From positions 62,001 through 126,000 of the forward strand of contig JALQPE010002395.1 of assembly GCA_030407315.1 (NCBI GenBank): a stretch of DNA of 64,000 bases. The letters are read 5' to 3'. The number at the start of each line of letters is the position of its first letter. The first letter of the stretch is position 1. Source of the stretch: Asparagopsis taxiformis (lineage: Eukaryota; Rhodophyta; Florideophyceae; Bonnemaisoniales; Bonnemaisoniaceae). The position numbers were made by a program, and so were the translations under genes. The notes below the pieces were generated by a model, which saw only the letters and a program-made list of their open reading frames with translations, was not told where the DNA came from and made no database searches. Below are positions 43,034 to 54,818 of this stretch, in pieces.

Positions 43034-45032
43034 GGACGACCAAACGAACACCGTGGTAATCTCAAGGGACGTCGTCTTCGACGAATCGGCATCGGATGAA
43101 ACCATTCAACCTCGCTCTGTTGAAGACTCTGCATATATTGATGACGACAACACCTTGAGCTACATACCGGACCATCCTCAACCCCGCATGCAAAAAATCG
43201 GATGACGACTCGCCCACGCCTCCACAGTCTCCCAGCATCTCCGGGGGAGAATCGAGCCCCATTGCTTCTCCAAGCAGTCCTGCTCATCCTACCATACCGG
43301 CTTCCCCGAGCAACCTCTCCATTCCATCTGCTCCTCGGAAGTCTTCAAGACCTCGAAAGCCCCCGACTCAATGGTGGAAACCGACTGCACTCGTTAGCAT
43401 TGCTCCGGAACTCCTCACCTTCACTACCGCGACAGAGGGGAGGATAGCAAGCTCTGGCTCAAAGCAATAGACTCCGAAATGGAATCTCTCTACACCAACC
43501 AGACCTGGATTCTTGTCCCTCGCAGTGAAGCTCGCAATCTTCTCTCCTGCAAATGGCTTTTCAAAATCAAGGATGTTGTCAACGACCACGGAACGAACGA
43601 TGTGAAGTACAAAGCACGACTTGTCACTCGTGGTTTTGAACAACAATACGGTGTTGACTACGAAGAAACATACGCTCCGGTTGTAAAACTATGCACTCTC
43701 CGCACGTTCCTCGCTATTGTTGCTCACAAATCCCTCCATTGCGATCAAATGGATGTCAAGACAGCCTTCCTATACGGTGATCTCGATCAGGATATCTTCA
43801 TGGAACAACCAGAAGGGTTCGTTCATCCGCAATACCCGAACCATGTGTGAAACTGCAAAGAGCACTCTACGGTTTAAAACAAGCTCCGAGACAGTGGCAC
43901 GCAAAGATCGACGAATTCGTGATCGGTATCCTCAAATTCGAGACCTCTCCGTATGATCCATGCCTTTACGTCAACTATGAAAGAGGAGCAATGGTGATCA
44001 TTACCCTATACGTTGACGACCTACTCATGGCATCAAGTAATCGCCGACTACTTGATTGGCTAAAAGGGGAGTTCAATAAAAGGTTCTCAATGAAAGACTG
44101 CGGAGAAGCCAAGGTCTGTCTTGGACTCGAGATCGTTCGCAGCTCGTCAAGAGGAACTCTGCACCTCAGCCAGAGTCGTTATGTCCACAAGGTGCTAGAA
44201 CGCTTCGGGATGCTTGACTCGAGTCCCGTAGTCACCCCAATGGAATCGCAGATAAGTCCTGCAGACCTCGAAGGGGAACCTATAGACTCTACACTATATC
44301 GAAGCGCTGTTGGTACTACCATGATCGATAGATACATGAGGCTAGTAGCCTCATGTATCTATCGGTCAGGACTCGCCCCGACATATCCTTCGCTGTGGGA
44401 CGGCTTGCCCAACATGTGGAACATCCGACAACAAGACTGTGGACAGCAGTTAAGCGCGTACTCCGCTATGTGAATGGAACAAGGAATCTGGGCTTGCTCT
44501 ATCAAGTCGATAAACCGTTCCACCCGATCGCATACAGTGACTCCGACTGGGGTGGCTGCACCATCAATCGAAAATCCACCAGTGGTTACGTTTTCCTAAT
44601 AGCTGGAGGGGCCGTCAGCTGGAAGTCACGCAAACAAGGTTGCGTTGCTCTTTCCTCCTCCGAAGCGGAGTACATGGCTCTGTGTGCAGCTGTAAAAGAA
44701 TCAATCTGGCTTAGCAATATTTTCCGCTCAATCACAGCAAGCGAAGAATACGAGCCGATCTGCATCAACGTCGATAACCAAGGATCTATCAATATGGCTC
44801 GAAATGATGTGTCCGGAACTAGAACAAAGCACATTGACATTCAATACCACTTCGTACGCGATAGCCTCGACAAAAACCTCTACACCATGCAATACTGCCC
44901 CACATCAGAAATGGCTGCCGACTTGCTCACAAAACCTCTTCCCCGTCTTCTCCTTCACAAATTCAAAGACCTCATCGGACTTCAGAACCTCCCTACATCT
45001 GGAGCTCCATCGAGCTTGTCACAGAGGGGGAG
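43034..45032 (+). pseudogene. gag-pol of Copia B, 3' part (linker, RT, RNase H)
   Basis: Resumes as DDQTNTVVISRDVVFDE after the giant element. RT motifs are QMDVKTAFLYGDLDQDIF and LYVDDLLMASS. RNase H motifs are YSDSDWGGCTIN, SSSEAEYMALC and VDNQGSINMARND. Lesions: a stop near 43198, loss of one base after PNHV (43846), and the palindromic insertion 44326-44364 that breaks the frame before MYLSVRTRPD. The last two are shared with 10217-12175. A polypurine tract (AGAGGGGGAG, 45023-45032) precedes the LTR. Confidence 0.9.
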
Positions 45033-45648
45033 TGTTGCGAATAATTGAGTCGCAGGAACAGAAGCAATCAATCTCGAGAATATCCTGTGAAAATCTCGAT
45101 GAAGGAGTCCTCTAGGAGCCTTGAAATATGGCTCATCGTGTTCCACGTTGAAAAACGGTTGAAGCACTCACTGTAATAGGCCCTGAGGGGCTCAGTTAGG
45201 TGAGAAAACTTTAACCCTCGATTTCTCCTAGAAGGAGTGCTCTAGGCGCTCCGAAACCTATCTCATCATGTTCAGCGTGCCCGAATTAGTCGGGTAGCAA
45301 CTTCTCCGAAGCTTCTACGACCTTTCTTCATGGAGATAATAGCGTCTGAAGTTTCAATTTGTTTGTCAGACTTTCAATTAGTAATTAGAAAAGCCAGGAT
45401 GGGTTACCATCATGGCACAGGGAAAATGTTATGATTAGTGTACTCGTGTGGACGATATGATAGAGAAGCCCACGTGTACCAGATTGGCAGCGGGTGCTTA
45501 CCAGGACAGACTGTCAATGACAGACTGTCTGGAGCAGCTATTAACAGGCTGTCCTTAGCACCGCCGGCACACCTCGGCGAGAATACAAATAATGTAGTGA
45601 GCTCGCAGATTCAATAAACGCTCGGTAAGCGACCAATTCGTTCCAACA
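45033..45648 (+). repeat. 3' LTR of Copia B (616 bp)
   Basis: TGTTGCGAATAATTG...CGTTCCAACA, near identical to 12176-12787. The TSD is discussed under the parent element. Confidence 0.9.
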
Positions 45649-46146
45649 AAGAAGACGTCCCTTGAGATTACCACGGTGTTCGTTTGGTCGTCCCACAGCT
45701 TGTACGCTTTTTGGGTTTTGGAGTAACCGATCATCATGGCAGGAGATGAGCGACTGTTTAGAGATGTTAGGCGTATTTGTGGGATCTTGTTCCAACACTG
45801 ACTGCCGAATACTTTTAGATGGGAGATATCAGGTTACGAACCATCCATAGCTCGAACGGAGTTTTATCTGAGGGTATCCCACGGTTTGTGACAAGATTTC
45901 GGATGTATGCTGCACAGTCAAGGGCTTCCACCCAGAAGTCTGCAGGGACAGAATTGTGATGGGGCATGGCACGAATGAGGTCTTTTAGAGTCCGGTTCAT
46001 CCGTTCCGATACACCGTTTTTCTGCGGGGTATAGGGAGCGGTAGTCTGGCGAGTGATTCCGTGAGTTATAAGGAACTCGCTAAACTCGTTTGAGAAATAT
46101 TCACCACCACCATCCGAGCGAAGTTGGCGGATTCTTCGTCCTGTGT
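45649..46146 (-). pseudogene. Integrase fragment of the outer Copia
   Basis: The minus strand reads RSDGGGEYFSNEFSEFLITH, then NGVSERMNRTLKDLIRAM, ADFWVEALDCAAYIRN and KAYKLWDDQTNTVVISRDV. It then meets the family B LTR. A deletion near 45830 removes part of MGRQPDISHLKVFG. It continues in pol at 12175. Confidence 0.85.
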
Positions 46147-46437
46147 GTCACAGGATAAGCAAAAATAGAGAATATTCCATGGAAAATGCCGTATTGTACA
46201 GTAGAACTAGTCACCATATTTTAGCGGAACGCCCATCCCCAACGTTTGGATAAGGCCCATCGAAAAAAATGTAAAAAATCATGGGCTGAGACCAGCACGG
46301 CGATTTTGTTTTACAGTAGGCAGGAACCAAGCAGAACTATGGTGTGGCCGTGAGGTGATGGCTGAACCATGTACGGAAGGACACGTAGGGATGGAAATGA
46401 ACCTCGTCCATATATGAGCAGGACGGCGGGTTGACTA
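46147..46437. other. No gene seen
   Basis: Unrecognised sequence between the truncated outer Copia and element A2. It ends in the TSD copy GACTA (46433-46437). Confidence 0.5.
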
Positions 46438-46925
46438 TGTTGACTCACCGCGAATAGGCCTGGTAGGCCTAATTCCGTGAGAAAACTTTGACCCTCGATT
46501 TCTCTATGAAGGAGTGGTCTGAGCGCTCTGAAACCTATCTCATCGTATTCAGCGTGCCCGAATTAGTCGGGTAGCAACTTCTCCGGGGCTCCTACGACAC
46601 TCCATTACGGAGTAACTGGCCTCTGAAGTTTCAATTTGTTTGTCATAGTTTCAATTAGTAATTAGAAATGCCAGGATGGGTTGCCATCATGGCAGAGGGA
46701 AAATGTTATGATAAGTGTACACGTGTGGATGATATGATAGAGAAGCCCACGTGTACCAGATTGGCAGCGGGTGCTTGCTAGGACAGACTGTCAGTGACAG
46801 TCTGTCTGGAGCAGCCATGAACAGGCTGTCCTTAGCACCGCCGGCGCACCTCGGCGAGAATACAAATAATGTAGTGAGCTCGCAGATTCAGTAAACGCTC
46901 GGTAAGCGACCAAACTTTATCAACA
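46438..46925 (+). repeat. 5' LTR of Copia A2
   Basis: TGTTGACTCACCG...TTATCAACA. Contains an inverted G-box pair (GTACACGTG 46717-46725, CACGTGTAC 46748-46756) and a perfect 11-1-11 palindrome (46783-46805, ACAGACTGTCA centre G). Both are conserved in every LTR of the window. Confidence 0.95.
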
Positions 46926-47510
46926 GGTTATGGGCCCAGTGCGCTCGCTCGGGTCGTTTCTTATTCTCTAGCGCTGCGGTGAGTCTCTCTTTCGCGCCGG
47001 CGTCCGTCTCGCCTCCGCTCGGCGTACCATCGTGTCATCTGACTGTCACAGTGACAACATCTACTGCCATCGTGACACAAAATTCTGTCATCAAGTGACA
47101 TCTCTTGGAACACATCGGATCTCTCGCTGGAGCTATCTCGCGCCAAATACAAAAATTTCTTCCCGCTCTCGCTGGGACTCGAACGCACGACCGCGAGATT
47201 CCGCGCTGCACAGCACGGCTTAACCGCTGAGCTACTGGCCCACTTAAGGCCAACATACTGGAATCGACTGCTCCTAATAAAAGACTTGTCTATACCTTTC
47301 TCAACTCGGTTCTGCTCTTGTAAGTCAGCAACCTTGTCCTGATCGGTATAGCATTAATAAGTCACACAACAGTAAACTTCTGCATTGGTTAACCTACTCA
47401 TTCATCTTCAAAAGTAAGTTATACCTTTCATCTTTCGGTCAATTTCAAGGTTTAGACCTTAGTACTGATCGGTATAACTGCTAACCTCTTCTCTCTCTCT
47501 ATCTCCATAG
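46926..47510 (+). promoter_or_regulatory. Leader of Copia A2: primer site, first donor, tRNA-like segment, start-splitting intron
   Basis: Primer site 46926-46946 (GGTTATGGGCCCAGTGCGCT). First donor CTGCG|GTGAGTC at 46979. A possible acceptor GATCGGTATAG ends at 47351. The inverted tRNA-like segment is 47170-47240. The last intron is 47414-47510 (97 nt). The only ATG between 46926 and ORF1 is inside the primer site. Confidence 0.7.
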
Positions 47511-47920
47511 TGTCTAGTAGTGACGAGGATCGCATCGAGCCGAATAACGAGCAGCCAGCTCCGAGGCTTCGACGCGACGGTGAGTCTCTTCGCGACCGTG
47601 TTTTCCGAAAGGCGTATAGCATCGCCGAAAGAAGGGACAATAAGAAGAAATACGCCGCTCACAAGGCTGCAAACCGTTCCAGGTGCTCTCACTGCAACGT
47701 ATATCTCAATTCCGCTGAGTCCAGAGCTGCTCATCTCAACGGATCCAGACACAAGAAAACCATCGAGCGCCTCAAGGAGGGTCCTCTAAAAGTTTGCAGG
47801 CCCTGTGGTGTCATCGTCCGGACTCAGAGTGAGTTCGACAACCATCTTCGCGGCAACCGCCATCGCAGTAATGCGAAGGCCCTGGAAATCACCAAAGCTT
47901 CTTCTTCCTCCGATAAGTAG
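47413..47920 (+). CDS. ORF1 of Copia A2: two-zinc-finger protein with split start codon
   Basis: A47413 + TG47511-47512 after splicing gives MSSSDEDRIEP, 136 residues. It is the same as ORF1 of A1 except a few substitutions and loss of three residues near the C-terminus (ITKASSSSDK). Fingers as in A1. The frame is open although this element's gag-pol is broken. No internal methionine. Gag starts 185 bases downstream. Confidence 0.75.
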
Positions 47921-48105
47921 TTTCTCTCTCTCCTCTAGACACTAGAAATCTAGCTGATTTCGTATCGTTAAACATTGCTTTCTTGTTCTCCATCCACTTC
48001 GCTCTTAGCTAGACAGTCTCTATCCTATAGATCCCAGCTTGGTCCTCGACGACTATCGGTTGTCCACTTGGGAAGGGTCGAACAGATAAGACTTACTGCA
48101 GAGCC

Positions 48106-51100
48106 ATGGAGAGTAATACTTCCGGCATCCGCATCGAGAAGCTGGATTATTCAAACTTCCACTCATGGAAGCAGAAGATGGAACTCATCCTTGGCCACCG
48201 CGAGGTGGACGACATGATTGATCCTAATCTTCGCCCTAGACGTCCGATGGACCAAGAAGAGCTCTTAAAATGGCTCTGCAAAGACAAGTCAGCTCGAATG
48301 GCCATCGGAATTACCTTGTCGGATGAAATGCTCAAAAACGTTGCACACACCACGACTGCCCTAGAAATGTGGCAAGAGATCTGCAACGTGCATCAAAGGC
48401 ACACTCTCCTAAACAAACTCGCTGCAAGGCGCGACTTTTACACAGCGACTATGAAGCCAGGTGAACAGATGCTCGTATACATCAACCGTGTTCGACAAAT
48501 GGCAACGGTACTATCAGCAATGGGCGTCGACATTGATGATAAAGAAATGGCTATGGCTGTTCTCAATGGCCTCCCATCTTCCTTCCAGACGCTGATAACC
48601 GCTCTTGATGCAATTGGAGATGAAGATCCTACCTTCACATTCGACAAAGTTCGCAGTCTCCTCCTTCAGGAAGAACGCAGGGCAGCTATTTTAAAACCGG
48701 GAAGTTCCTCAACAGACACAGCCGCTCTACTTTCCAAGTCTGGAAAACAGTTTGGGAACAACCGGAAGAAGTGTACCCATTGCGGTCGAACAAATCACAC
48801 CGAGCCATATTGCTGGCAGAAGTATGGAAGACCATCTCGCTCCCGCTCGAATAATAAACCACGCAGTTCTCCGAACTTGTCTCTGGCGCAGGGGAATATT
48901 GGCTCTATGGCAGCCGTAGCCACTGAGACTGAACCGAGCAATGATGAAGAAAAGGAGTACGTCTGCCTTTTGTCAGCCTGTTCGGATTCAGCTAAGTCGG
49001 TACAAATCACATCTACATGGTACATCGACTCCGCTGCTACCTCACACATGACCTTCGATCGCTCAATGTTTGTCTCGTACCGTTCCGTGACTCCGTTCCA
49101 AGTGATTCTCAGAGACAAATCCACTTCTGTAGCAGTAGGATGTGGCGATGTCAAACTGTCACTCCTTGTCAATGGGAAGGCAAGAATCTGCATACTCCAG
49201 GACGTTCTCCACGTCCCCTCCTTCGTATTCTCACTCATTTCCGTTAGTACTCTCACGGCTCGAGGAATTGGAGTTCAGTTCACGAACAATGCAGTCCTCT
49301 TAACCCAAAACGGGGAATCAATAGCTACTGGCCATAGACGCCACGGGCTCTATGCAATTGACCTCTACATGCCCTCCAGAAATAAACAACAGCCCTTTGA
49401 GTTAGCTTGCATCGCGTCACTGCAGCTGTGGCATGAGCGACTTGGGCATGTTCACAAAAACGGAATCTCTCGTATGGCAAAGACATCAGCGGTCAAAGGA
49501 CTCCGAATCAAACCTGAGCAGTCCCCACCTGAAAATCTATGTGAAGGGTGTGTTACTGGTAAAATGCCTCGTGCTGCTATCCCAAAATTCTCCGAGACAA
49601 GAGCCTCCGAGCTTCTCCAACTGATCCACACAGATCTGGCAGGGCCAATGGAAATACGTTCGAAAGGGGGAGCTCGATACTTCGTGACCTTCATCGATGA
49701 TAAGTCTCGCTGGCTAACTGTGTATCCGCTCCACCGTAAGTCGGATTGTTTCGATGCATTCCAACGATTTCTGCGCCTCACTGAAACTCAAACAGGATGC
49801 AAACTTCGTCAACTACGCTCACACGGAGGGGGAGAGTACTTCTCAAACGAATTCAGCTCTTTCCTTGAAGACAGGGGTATCCAACGTCAAACTACCTGTG
49901 CCTACACTCCCCAACAAAACGGAGTTGCGGAACGCATGAATCGCACCCTTAAGGAACATATGCGGGCCATGCTTCTCCACAATTCCACTCCATTGGAGTT
50001 CTGGGCGGAAGCACTTTCTTGTGCTGCCTACATTCGAAATCGTCTCACCAGCCGTGCTATCCCCGCTGGAACCACTCCATATGAGCTATGGTATGGGCGG
50101 AAGCCAAACATTGCACACCTGCGAACATTTCGAAGCATTTGTTGGTACAACTGCCGAACACACATCACCAAGCGCTCGATTCTCGTGATGTTCAGGCTAT
50201 CATGCTAGGGTATGCAACATCACAGAAGGCATATAAACTGTGGGATCTAACGAATGAGAAAATAGTTGTCTCTCGCGATGTCGTTTTCGAGGAGACGAGG
50301 TCGAGGAAACTACCGTCACATCTAGACATTACTGGAGCTGATGTCAGTCTAGAAGATACCTCACAAGACCCAATGAGGGAAAAACCTTATGGAGGAACTC
50401 CCAGAAATGAATCCTCTTCCTCCCATTCAGGTTCAGATTCGGACCATATTTCACCTCAATCACCTCCGCCAACGCCATCCTACAGTCAAGATGCCTCGTT
50501 ACTCAATGCTCCCCGTAAATCGTCTCGCACCCGCAAACCTCCGAGTGAGTGGTGGAAAACCACTGCACTCGTCACTACCGCGCCCGATCCTACTCCAGAA
50601 CACCTCCTCACCTTCACTGAGGTGACCAAGGGGGAGGAGAAAGACCTTTGGATCGGTGCCATTCAGTCTGAAATGAATTCCCTTTATACAAACCGCACCT
50701 GGATTTTGGTCCCTCGCAGTGAAGCTGTCAACCTACTTTCATCCAAATGGGTGTTCAAACGCAAAGATGTTGTCAGTGAAACTGGTGAGCACTCGGTCAA
50801 ACATAAAGCTCGCCTGGTAACTCGGGGATTCCAGCAGAAGTACGGTGTTGACTATGCTGAAACATATGCACCGGTTGTCAAGTTCTGCACTATTCGCATG
50901 TTCTTCGCTCTCACTGTCCATCACGACCTCCATTGCGATCAAATGGACGTCAAGATAGCTTTCCTCTACGGAGACTTCGAACAAGACATATACATGGAAC
51001 AACCGGAGGGCTTTGTCGACCCGAAGTATCCTAATCATGTTTGCAAACTGCAGAAAGCTTTGTATGGACTAAAACAGGCTCCGAGGCAATGGCACGCAAA

Positions 51101-52136
51101 GATCGACGAGTTTCTCATTTCAGAACTAGAATTCCAGAGTTCTCCGTACGACCCATGTTTCTACGTGAGGTACCGTAAAGATTCGATGATAGTCATTGCC
51201 CTCTACGTTGATGACCTCCTTATCGCTTCAAGCAGCAGAGACATGTTGAACGAGCTGAAGGCTGAGTTCAGTAGACGCTTCGAAATGAAAGATTGTGGGA
51301 AAGCTAGAGTGTGCCTCGGGCTGGAAATCGTAAGGGACTCACCTAGAGGACTACTTCATTTGAATCAAACTCGGTACGCTGAAAAGGTATTGGAACGATT
51401 CGGCATGGAGAACTCAAGCCCTGCTGCAACCCCTATGCAGGCTCAGATTTCCATCAGTGATACTGAAACAGAGGCTATCGACTCTACATTATACCGCAAA
51501 GCTATTGGAAGCTTGATGTATCTCGCAGTGGGAACTCGCCCCGACATCGCATTTGCTGTTGGAAGACTTGCCCAATTCGTGGAGACTCCAACCAAATCTC
51601 TCTGGGTTGCTGTCAAGCGTGTTCTAAGATACATTTCTGGTACTCGAAGCCTTGGTGTGCTGTACAGGGCATCGAAGCCTCTGTCACCTGTCGGATATAG
51701 TGACTCAGATTGGGGTGGTTGTACGATCAATCGGAAATCCACCAGCGGATACGTGTTCATGATGGCTGGAGCAGCGGTGAGCTGGAAATCTCACAAACAG
51801 AGTTGTGTAGCGCAATCCTCCTCCGAAGCTGAATATATGGCTCTCAGCGCTGCAGTGAAGGAAGCTATTTGGTTGAGTAATATTGTTGGGTTTGGCTGTG
51901 GAAGCAGCTCGGCGGATCCGATCCTAATCAATGTCGACAACCAAGGTTCCATCAAGATGGCTAGGAACGATGCCTCAGGAACTCGTACCAAACACATCGA
52001 CATTCGGTATCACTTCGTCCGAGACAGCTTACTCAAGACGTTGTTCGGCATTGACTACTGTCCCACATCAGATATGGCGGCAGATCTGTTAACCAAGCCT
52101 CTGCAACGAGTTCAATTTATCAAGCTCCGGAGATGA
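48106..52136 (+). pseudogene. gag-pol of Copia A2, two frameshifts
   Basis: Same domain order as A1. The first frame (48106-50208) covers gag, CCHC knuckle, protease and integrase. RSHGGGEYF replaces RSDGGGEYF at 49822-49848, so the second catalytic Asp of integrase is lost. A one-base loss in an A3 run near 50150 (CWYKLPN becomes CWYNCRT) ends this frame. The second frame carries the linker, RT (YVDD intact; MDVKIAFLYGDFEQ) and RNase H. A second one-base loss near 52133 removes the last ~22 residues. Confidence 0.95.
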
Positions 52137-52183
52137 TCGGCGTGTCAGATATTTCATCCATCGAGCAGGTCAAAGAGGGGGAG

Positions 52184-52671
52184 TGTTGACTCACTGCGAA
52201 TAGGCCTGGTAGGCCTAATTCCGTGAGAAAACTTTGACCCTCGATTTCTCTATGAAGGAGTGGTCTGAGCGCTCTGAAACCTATCTCATCGTATTCAGCG
52301 TGCCCGAATTAGTCGGGTAGCAACTTCTCCGGGGCTCCTACGACACTCCATTACGGAGTAACTGGCCTCTGAAGTTTCAATTTGTTTGTCATAGTTTCAA
52401 TTAGTAATTAGAAATGCCAGGATGGGTTGCCATCATGGCAGAGGGAAAATGTTATGATAAGTGTACACGTGTGGATGATATGATAGAGAAGCCCACGTGT
52501 ACCAGATTGGCAGCGGGTGCTTGCTAGGACAGACTGTCAGTGACAGTCTGTCTGGAGCAGCCATGAACAGGCTGTCCTTAGCACCGCCGGCGCACCTCGG
52601 CGAGAATACAAATAATGTAGTGAGCTCGCAGATTCAGTAAACGCTCGGTAAGCGACCAAACTTTATCAACG
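52184..52671 (+). repeat. 3' LTR of Copia A2
   Basis: 488 bp, preceded by the polypurine tract AAAGAGGGGGAG (52172-52183). Nearly identical to the 5' LTR. Confidence 0.95.
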
Positions 52672-52676
52672 GACTA

Positions 52677-54286
52677 GAACGGGCCAAGTCACGTAGGCAT
52701 GGATGGTTGGAGTGGAACCAGTACTGTATATGGGTATAGTTAGATATGGGGTGCACCGTGACTGCGATATGTGGTGGAAGGTGCAGAGTGATTCATAGAA
52801 ATAAACTATAAAATATAATGGGCACACCGTGACGGTCCGGTGTCTGAAACCAGGCGTAAGCAGCACTCGCTGAATGGACGGTGACCAAAGTATGATTATT
52901 GTATTCATTGGAATAATTCCAGAGTAGGTGACTTTTTGCTCATGGGACGTGACCAAGCTGACTTGTGGAACTGGCCAAACGATAATTTGGAAAGGGACCA
53001 TTTACTGGGCATGTACGGCCCAAGGCAAAGCGCGGTTAGTTTCCAAACTACAGTACTGTGTAAAGCCCGGATATATTCTATTATCACAACTGCTCGTGAC
53101 ACTGGAATTATTCCACCGTAGAGCACTGTAATGGGTACGGTTCACTTCCACTGGATGTAGTGGTTGTACCGTCGGGTTGGCGTGGACCATGTTTACTGGG
53201 TAGAGTAGTTGTACCGTCGGGTGGGCGTGGTCCATGTCCACTGGGTAGAGTGGTTGTACCGGTGGGCGCTCTGGGTAGAAACTGAAAGGTAGAATGGGCG
53301 GCACATCGCACTTTTGCGGAGAAACTGCAAGACGGATAGGTCTGGCTGAAACGATATCTAGGAAGAATGGAAATCTGCATAGGGATAAAGAATTAGACTA
53401 GGGTGCAGCCAGTAGCGGGCACGCAAGATTTACGATATGGTGTAGTGGATATGGAATAGGTAAATGGGCAGCTAACGCCAAAAGTTTAACGACATGAAGA
53501 TCATCTGTACACTGCACTAAGGAACTATGAACTATGCCACCATGGTAGATACTAAACGGCAAAACGCTAGCTCTACATAAAGTAACTACAAATACATATA
53601 GGCATGAAAAGAGAGATGAGGGGAAGCCAGAAATTTCTGTTGGCACCTGGAAGGAAAAGAATAGATGAATCAATGGTTAGTGCTAGGAATGTAACTTCAT
53701 CAACGCTTGAAGCATGATTAGAAGCGACAGAACATATCGTTGATAGTGGAGCCAGAGCTTGAGTAAACGTATTGTAGAGAACCCAGAAACTTCTGCTGGC
53801 ACATAGATGGAAAGAAGCGGATGACATAGTGGTTAGTGCTAGAAACGGTATGCCAAAAGCTCGATTAGAAGTGAGAAAACGTAGTAATGACAGTAGCCCT
53901 TGAGAAAGACGAAACAGAAAGTAGGAAGGCAGAAAAGTATGTTAGCAGAAGAACAACGAAGAACCGCAGAAAAAGACAATGGGAGGAATGGATAAAAGAC
54001 TAAATGAGCTGGAAAACCTTATCGTAGGATGGAGGCGGCGGGGCACAACCACATCGGTAGGGATGCGATTGCACACCGCCGCCCCATCCTGCGTGCGTGG
54101 TGTGCTCCGAGCGACAGGTGATGGTGATGTTGCCCGGCGTAACGCAAGGCTTAAATACTGCTGCAGAGTGAGCCCAGAGGTCGCGTATTTCACTTGCGTA
54201 GTGAGAAAGCGCACGCTTTTCGTACTGACAAATCAGAAAGAAATCATCGATGATCTATGGACACGTCATGGACACGTCATGAACAC
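52677..54286. other. No gene; two short tandem arrays
   Basis: A ~46-bp unit (GGTTGTACCGTCGGGTKGGC) is repeated about three times at 53155-53265. A ~160-bp unit (TTAGTGCTAGRAA and neighbours) is repeated twice at 53624-53920. Short frames here are not protein-like. Probably non-coding parts of the DNA transposon whose transposase lies downstream. Confidence 0.5.
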
Positions 54287-54326
54287 GTAATGAAATAGAA
54301 CACTAGGTAGTGTTCTATTTCATTAC
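54287..54326. repeat. Perfect 19-2-19 hairpin
   Basis: 54287-54305 and 54308-54326 are exact complements around GG (CACTA-GG-TAGTG). It follows three imperfect copies of GACACGTCATG (54260-54287). Confidence 0.8.
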
Positions 54327-54412
54327 AGCTGGCGTGCAGCTGCACGCTTGTGAGCAGAAACGTGTATTGCAGGCTGAGGAGCCAATGATGAAAAATTAGA
54401 AAAAATGACTAG

Positions 54413-54525
54413 TTACTGCAGTAAAAAGTGATCTAGGAAGATGCATTTGGTAGATCACTTTTTACTGCAGTAAGAAGTGATCTAGGAAGATGCATTTGGT
54501 AGATCACTTTTTACTGCAGTAAAAA
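54413..54525. repeat. 49-bp tandem repeat in which each unit is a 23-bp-arm hairpin
   Basis: TTACTGCAGTAAAAAGTGAT starts at 54413, 54462 (one change) and 54511. Between starts the sequence folds back through a 15-base loop (GGAAGATGCATTTGG). It is miniature-inverted-repeat-like, but too short for a typical MITE. Confidence 0.75.
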
Positions 54526-54818
54526 AAACTTAATTTGCCTTTAATTTTATTGTGGTACGTTCCGCCCTGAGGAAGCTGGTTCAGGCTGGAGGCAATTCAA
54601 GGAATGGATAAGCTCTGGAAGAAGCATGAATGGAGTATAGACGAGGAATTAGAGATAGTTACATAAAATATAACATAGTGTCTGACAGGTTTTAGGACAA
54701 GGGACATAAGTATGGCCAATGTCAAGGTGGATGTATGTGACGGAAAGGCTACAATATGAGGAAGTTTGTTTACGGGAAGTAATATGGTAGAGAAGCTTAT
54801 GTACTAGACCCTAGAGTA

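Larger units (their letters stand above)
12176..45648 (+). mobile_element. Second-level Copia element (family B), interrupted by the giant TIR element
   Basis: 5' LTR 12176-12787, leader and ORF1 to 13967, gag-pol from 14151, interrupted at 16286, resuming at 43034 and ending in the 3' LTR 45033-45648. Flanking 5-mers are AAGAC (12171-12175) and AAGAA (45649-45653). The empty target in the sister pol sequence reads AAGAC-GACGTCCC, so one TSD copy has one substitution. Without the insertion the element is about 6.7 kb. Confidence 0.85.
9601..46146 (-). mobile_element. Outer Copia element (minus strand), split by a 33-kb nested insertion and truncated at its 5' end
   Basis: The 3' LTR is 9601-10216. 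Pol runs 10217-12175 and resumes at 45649-46146 (integrase). The break falls in codons for VISRDVVFDE. Rejoining at the TSD restores the sequence seen at 43062-43090. Homology stops at 46146 inside the integrase, so the 5' LTR, leader, ORF1 and gag are missing. It is the oldest layer of the nest. Confidence 0.8.
46438..52671 (+). mobile_element. Full-length Copia element A2 (6234 bp)
   Basis: LTRs at 46438-46925 and 52184-52671, both 488 bp. TSD GACTA at 46433-46437 and 52672-52676. Very similar to A1 throughout, but gag-pol is broken and the last LTR base is G instead of A. Probably dependent on A1-like elements for movement. Confidence 0.95.
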
